DNA of 9,920 bases, taken from a bacterium UBP3_UBA1247. Its GTDB lineage: Bacteria > UBA3054. The stretch is taken from NCBI GenBank assembly GCA_002308555.1, contig DBWD01000073.1:225-10144 (forward strand). Reading direction: 5' to 3'. The position numbers and the translations under genes are program-made. Each line of letters opens with the position of its first letter. The stretch's first letter is position 1. A model generated the notes under the pieces. That model was given only the letters and a program-made list of their open reading frames with translations. It was not told where the DNA came from and searched no databases. Of the stretch, positions 6,582 to 9,920 are shown piece after piece.

Positions 6582-7376
6582 TCAGAATCTCACATTTTGC
6601 AGTTTGGCGAAAAGCTTCCTCATCTTCTCGTCGTAAAAGGAAAAGCCCAGGGCCTTCAAGGTGAAGTTCGGCTCCAGGGAAGCGGAGGGGAAACGTTTCT
6701 TCGCCGCCTTGTAATAAAGCTCCGCGCCGCCTCCGGTGAAGACCACCGCCCTGAACTTCTTCCTCAAAACTTCCTTCTCCGTCTCGGCCAGCCAGCCCAG
6801 GAGCCCCAGCACCGCGAGACCTTCCACCCCGGCGGTGATGGCCGCTTCCGAAGTGTTGCCCACGAGCTTGCGGAGCCCGCTTTTCCCCAGGTCCTTCAGC
6901 TGGGCCGTGCGCCCCTGGAGGCTATCGCGCTGCAGCGCCTCCCCCGGGGCGATGAGCCCGCCCAGGAAAACGCCCCCGGAGTCCAAAACTTCCGCGGTCA
7001 GGGCCGTGCCAGCGTCCACGGAGACCGCCGGGAACAGGCCGCGCTTGCTAAGCAGATAAGCGTTGGCGGCCCGGTCGTCCCCCGGGGTCATCTTCAAAAC
7101 TTTTATTTTGTTCCTGAGGGCCGCGCCGACGACCTCCCAGTTCAGGCGGCAGATTGGCCCTTTGCCCGCCTTCGCCCAGATCTTCTCCAATTTGGCGGTC
7201 TCGGCGGGGACCACGGAGGCGAAAACGCAGCCGCCCAGATCCCGGCCGCGGACAAGGTCGGCCACGCCCTTGAGAGTAAGCTTGGGCAGATGGGTCTGGC
7301 TAAGAATCTTTCCCCGGGCGAAAAGGCCGCAGGCGATCCTCGTGTTGCCGATGTCGATAACCAGGATCTCGGGCAT
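6582..7376 (-). CDS. coaX: Type III pantothenate kinase
   Basis: A 264-residue cytoplasmic enzyme of the ASKHA fold that phosphorylates pantothenate with ATP, the first committed step of coenzyme A synthesis. Diagnostic motifs are present: the N-terminal phosphate-binding DIGNT (8-12), GDDR (99-102, the G-x-D-R motif with the proposed catalytic base Asp101), SVDAGTALT (119-127) and GGLIAPG (139-145), then the GRTAQL segment (155-160) and GNTSEAAITAGV (173-184). The length is typical. Unlike type I and II kinases, this type is not feedback-inhibited by CoA and usually needs a monovalent cation such as K+ or NH4+. The ATG shares one base with the stop of the PDZ lipoprotein (TGATG), so translation is coupled. 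It sits amid envelope and transport genes with no other CoA gene in the window. Confidence 0.95.
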   Translation of the reverse strand: MPEILVIDIGNTRIACGLFARGKILSQTHLPKLTLKGVADLVRGRDLGGCVFASVVPAETAKLEKIWAKAGKGPICRLNWEVVGAALRNKIKVLKMTPGDDRAANAYLLSKRGLFPAVSVDAGTALTAEVLDSGGVFLGGLIAPGEALQRDSLQGRTAQLKDLGKSGLRKLVGNTSEAAITAGVEGLAVLGLLGWLAETEKEVLRKKFRAVVFTGGGAELYYKAAKKRFPSASLEPNFTLKALGFSFYDEKMRKLFAKLQNVRF

Positions 7377-7768
7377 CAGAAAGTCAAGGGAAGCTCGAAA
7401 TTAAAAATGCCGCCCTTCCGCCAGATCTTGACCATCACGCGCTTTTTCCCTTCCTGGGCCAGGAAGGCCTTGGCGAAAGATTCCTTGTCGTAGACCTCCG
7501 CGTCCCCCACCTGCAGCAGCACGTCGTCCCTCTTGATGTGGGCGGCGTCGGCCGCGGAACGGGGCTCAACGTTGGCGATGTACATTCCGTCCAGGGCCGG
7601 GAGCCCGCGCTCCAGCCTGATCTCGTCGTCCAGGCCCACCGCCATCATGCCGGTGGCCAGGCAGCGCTCCATGTAGACCGTGTTGTAATTGACCGTCTCG
7701 TTCTGCGAGGCGCAGCCGGACAGAAAAATGAGAAGCGTCGTCAGGAAAAGAAAGAGAACATTGCGCAT
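7376..7768 (-). CDS. Small PDZ-domain lipoprotein
   Basis: A 130-residue lipoprotein: signal peptide with lipobox LSGC (lipidated Cys19, followed by Ala-Ser), then a single PDZ-like domain covering about 43-127. The domain shows the features of HtrA/RseP-type PDZ folds: a GMYIANVEPRSAADAAHIKRDD segment (two overlapping pieces within 61-82) and LLQVGDAEVYDKESFAKAF continuing to about 102, then a final beta pair. There is no protease domain, so it probably binds peptide tails or acts as an adaptor at the membrane; its partner is unknown. It begins 4 bases after the glycosyltransferase stop, with a GGGAGG-like sequence about 11 bases upstream inside that gene. Its stop overlaps the coaX start by one base. 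The PDZ assignment is firm in type but not in specific subfamily. Confidence 0.8.
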   Translation of the reverse strand: MRNVLFLFLTTLLIFLSGCASQNETVNYNTVYMERCLATGMMAVGLDDEIRLERGLPALDGMYIANVEPRSAADAAHIKRDDVLLQVGDAEVYDKESFAKAFLAQEGKKRVMVKIWRKGGIFNFELPLTF

Positions 7769-7772
7769 ATGA

Positions 7773-9188
7773 TCAGCGTCCCTCCCCGCGGAAGACCGCG
7801 GCTATGGTCTTGAAAAGTATCTTGCAGTCCAGCGTGAGCGACCAGTTGTCGATGTATTCCAAGTCGAGCTCGATCCAGCGTTCGATGGGCAGCGTGTGCC
7901 GCCCGCTGACCTGCCAGAGCCCCGTCATGCCGGGCTTCATGGATAGGCGCCGCCGCTCGCCGGGGGCGAAGCTTTCCACTTCCTCGGGAAGCGAGGGCCG
8001 CGGCCCCACCAGGCTCATGTCGGACAAGAGCACGTTCCAGAGCTGGGGCAGCTCGTCCAGGGAGAAGCGCCTGAGGAAGCGCCCCACGCGGGTGACCCTG
8101 GGATCCCTTTCCATCTTGAAAGCCCAGCCGTCGACTTCGTTCTGGCCGATAAGCTCGTCCTTGCGCTCCTCGGCGTCCGCCACCATGGAGCGGAATTTGT
8201 ACATGGTGAAAAGATGGCCGTTGCGCCCCACCCTGATCTGGCGCCAGAAGACCGGCCCGGGGCTGCCCGTCTTGACCAGGATAGCGATGACGAGGAACAC
8301 CGGCGAAAGAAGGATGAGCAGAAGCAAAGAGAGTATCTTGTCCGCCAGGAATTTCACCGAGAGGGCGCCCAAGTCCACGGAGTTCTTGTTGAAAGCCACG
8401 GCGCAGAAGCCGTTTTTCTCGCTGACCGCGATCTTCTGGAAGCCTTTCTCCCCGGGAAAATAGCAGACCGTCTGCAAGCCCATGCGGCCGCCCGACTGGA
8501 TCAGCGGCCAGAAGCGGAAAACTTCCTCCAGCGGGCAGAAGCAGGCGATCTCGTCCACCTTGCCGTCTATGAGAGCCTTCGTCAGAGTCTCCTCGCTGAG
8601 ATTCTCCAGGGAAAGCACGCAGACCTGCTTCGCGCCCCACTCTTCGTAGCGCTCCAGGGTCTTCCTCTCCCCTTCGCTCTCCTCGCCCTTCCTGAGGACC
8701 AGCAGGTGAAAATCATCCTGCCTTTCGGACCGGCCCCGGTGCTTCCTCAGCAGAAGCTCTTTAAGTTCCAGCAAGGCCGCGGTGATGAAGCCGGTGCCGA
8801 TAATGACCACGCGGGCGGCGTACTCCAGCTTGAAAACGAAAATAAGCACCACCAGCGTCACGGTGCTCAGAAGCGAGCCCTGCAGAAGCAGTATCCGCCT
8901 GGCCTTCCAGTCGTGCTGTTTTTCGGGATCGTAAAGTCCCAGGTGCCCCAAAGCCAGCGGCCAGGTCAGCATGACGGCGGGCAGAGTCCAGAGAAGCTCC
9001 CGCCAGACGAAGCCCTCCTCGTAGGGAAGGATGGCGGGGAACCAGACCGGCAGCCCGGACATGTTGGCGGAATACCAGCCCGAAAGCACGAAGCGCAGGG
9101 CGTAGGCCAGAAGCAGGCCCAGGGCGGCGCAGAAAGCGTCGCACCACGTCATCAGCTTAAGGTAGGAGTATTGTCTGGCGTAAAGCAT
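7773..9188 (-). CDS. Polyprenyl-phosphate sugar-1-phosphate transferase (initiating glycosyltransferase)
   Basis: A 471-residue enzyme of the bacterial sugar transferase family (WbaP/CpsE/WcaJ type). It transfers a sugar-1-phosphate from a nucleotide sugar to undecaprenyl phosphate, the first step of exopolysaccharide, capsule or O-antigen assembly. About four N-terminal membrane segments (roughly 11-32, 64-84, 98-118 and 122-141) are followed by a CoA-binding-like soluble region (about 155-265) and a membrane re-entrant helix (about 279-306). The catalytic domain holds FWRQIRVGRNG (314-324), YKFRSM (330-335), DPRVTRVGRFLRR (362-374), the Asp-Glu catalytic pair in SLDELPQ (376-382), SLVGPRPSLP (392-401) and the KPGMTGLWQVSGR segment (418-430). 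Full length and intact. It starts 9 bases after the diadenylate cyclase stop. The sugar cannot be inferred, and no other glycan genes are in view. Confidence 0.92.
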   Translation of the reverse strand: MLYARQYSYLKLMTWCDAFCAALGLLLAYALRFVLSGWYSANMSGLPVWFPAILPYEEGFVWRELLWTLPAVMLTWPLALGHLGLYDPEKQHDWKARRILLLQGSLLSTVTLVVLIFVFKLEYAARVVIIGTGFITAALLELKELLLRKHRGRSERQDDFHLLVLRKGEESEGERKTLERYEEWGAKQVCVLSLENLSEETLTKALIDGKVDEIACFCPLEEVFRFWPLIQSGGRMGLQTVCYFPGEKGFQKIAVSEKNGFCAVAFNKNSVDLGALSVKFLADKILSLLLLILLSPVFLVIAILVKTGSPGPVFWRQIRVGRNGHLFTMYKFRSMVADAEERKDELIGQNEVDGWAFKMERDPRVTRVGRFLRRFSLDELPQLWNVLLSDMSLVGPRPSLPEEVESFAPGERRRLSMKPGMTGLWQVSGRHTLPIERWIELDLEYIDNWSLTLDCKILFKTIAAVFRGEGR

Positions 9189-9197
9189 TGCGGACCG

Positions 9198-9914
9198 TTA
9201 TGCGTATGCTTCCAGGAGGCGCTGCAGCAGCGCGGAAGGCAGAACGTTCTTGTCCCAGCGGCCGTCCTCGAAAAGGGAGATGTGCCCGGTCTCCTCGGAA
9301 ACGCAGATGACCAGGGCGTCCGTCTCCTCGCTCAAGCCCAGCCCAGCGCAGTGCCTGGTGCCCATCAGCTGGGCCAGCTGCTTGGTGCTCAAGGGCACGT
9401 GGCAGGCCGCCGCGTGGATCTTCCTGCCGATAATGAGGACCGCCCCGTCGTGCAGGGGCGACTTGGGATAAAAGATATTCAGCAAAAGCGGCGTGGAAAC
9501 GTCCGCGTCGATGATGACGCCGGAGGGCGCCACGTAGCCGTGCAGTCCCACGTGCCGCTCGATGGCTATGAGCGCGCCGCATTTCTGCTCCGAGAGCGCG
9601 ATAACGGCGTTGTAGAGCTCCCTCACCGGCGCGTTGGACTGTTTCTGGCGCTTGAACGTGGTGTTCTTGCCGAGCTCGGTCAGGCCGCGGCGCATCTCAG
9701 GAGCGAAGAGGATCACGATGCACAGAACGATGGAGGGCAGCAGGTCCGAGATAAGCGTCCTGATGGTCATCAGGGGCAGGGCGTTGGCAAGAATGTAGAC
9801 CAGCGCCAGCACGCAGAGTCCCTTGAGAAGTGAGACCGTCCGCGTCCTGGAGACGAAGGAGATCATGAGATAAAAGACCACCGCCATTATCAGGATCTCG
9901 ACGATATCCCACAT
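9198..9914 (-). CDS. cdaA: Membrane diadenylate cyclase (CdaA/DacA type), RHR motif altered to RHC
   Basis: This protein joins two ATP into the second messenger c-di-AMP. Three N-terminal membrane segments (about 5-21, 30-48 and 57-71) precede a DAC (DisA_N) domain at about 95-220, with PLHDGAVLI (153-161, the DGA catalytic motif), AAACHVPLS (168-176) and VSEETGHISL (205-214). The second signature, normally RHR, reads GTRHCAGLG (185-193): Cys189 stands where Arg is expected. Its TGC codon (plus-strand bases 9348-9350) differs from Arg CGC by one transition. At 238 residues it is shorter than typical CdaA (about 270). The open frame continues upstream of the chosen ATG to the window edge, and family members have some residues before the WDIVEILI segment, so the true start may lie outside the window. 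The usual partner gene cdaR (YbbR domain) is not next; a glycosyltransferase follows instead. Confidence 0.9.
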   Translation of the reverse strand: MWDIVEILIMAVVFYLMISFVSRTRTVSLLKGLCVLALVYILANALPLMTIRTLISDLLPSIVLCIVILFAPEMRRGLTELGKNTTFKRQKQSNAPVRELYNAVIALSEQKCGALIAIERHVGLHGYVAPSGVIIDADVSTPLLLNIFYPKSPLHDGAVLIIGRKIHAAACHVPLSTKQLAQLMGTRHCAGLGLSEETDALVICVSEETGHISLFEDGRWDKNVLPSALLQRLLEAYA

Positions 9915-9920
9915 CCCGGG

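Noticed and set aside
6453..7493. A 346-codon plus-strand open frame opposite coaX
   Set aside because: It is antisense to coaX and parts of its neighbours, with no family resemblance or start signal.
8214..9833. A 539-codon plus-strand open frame opposite the glycosyltransferase and diadenylate cyclase
   Set aside because: It is a shadow of two well-supported minus-strand genes and shows the same Gln/Gly/Arg-rich, motif-free composition.
1..9920. tRNA or rRNA genes, CRISPR arrays, insertion sequences or phage attachment sites
   Set aside because: The window is almost fully covered by minus-strand protein genes, and I saw no regular direct repeats, transposase motifs or RNA gene signatures in the small gaps.

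Overview
All genes in this window lie on the minus strand, so transcription runs from base 9920 towards base 1. The DNA is GC-rich and packed: genes abut or overlap, and the only gap longer than about 35 bases is 3728-3808. The thioredoxin-type lipoprotein (W-C-x-W-C-K motif), several small lipoproteins, a type III pantothenate kinase and a two-subunit class I fumarase suggest an anaerobic or facultative Gram-negative-type bacterium. The PVC group (for example Lentisphaerota) is a plausible home. That placement rests on general resemblance only and is low confidence.

Upstream block (9914 to 3809): six genes with junctions of 9, 4, -1, 1 and 0 bases, which look like one operon. In order they are a membrane diadenylate cyclase (CdaA/DacA type, its RHR motif reading RHC), a polyprenyl-phosphate sugar-1-phosphate transferase that would start a surface polysaccharide, a small PDZ-domain lipoprotein, the pantothenate kinase CoaX, and the ATPase and fused double permease of an iron/phosphonate-family ABC importer. 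The importer's substrate-binding protein is not in the window. The block mixes second-messenger synthesis, envelope glycan initiation, CoA synthesis and uptake, so functional linkage is not proven.

Intergenic 3728-3808: an AT-rich gap with a good candidate promoter (extended -10, 17-base spacer) and two CG-rich palindromes. It should drive the second block.

Downstream block (3727 to 1): three consecutive lipoprotein genes that all begin their mature part with Cys-Lys-Lys, have helical repeat-like bodies and end in acidic tails. The first two are recognisable paralogues. The third carries an added thioredoxin domain. They are followed by a lone fumarase beta subunit and the first 17 codons of another exported protein. 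The lipoprotein trio is the least described part of the window and the best candidate for an uncharacterised envelope system.
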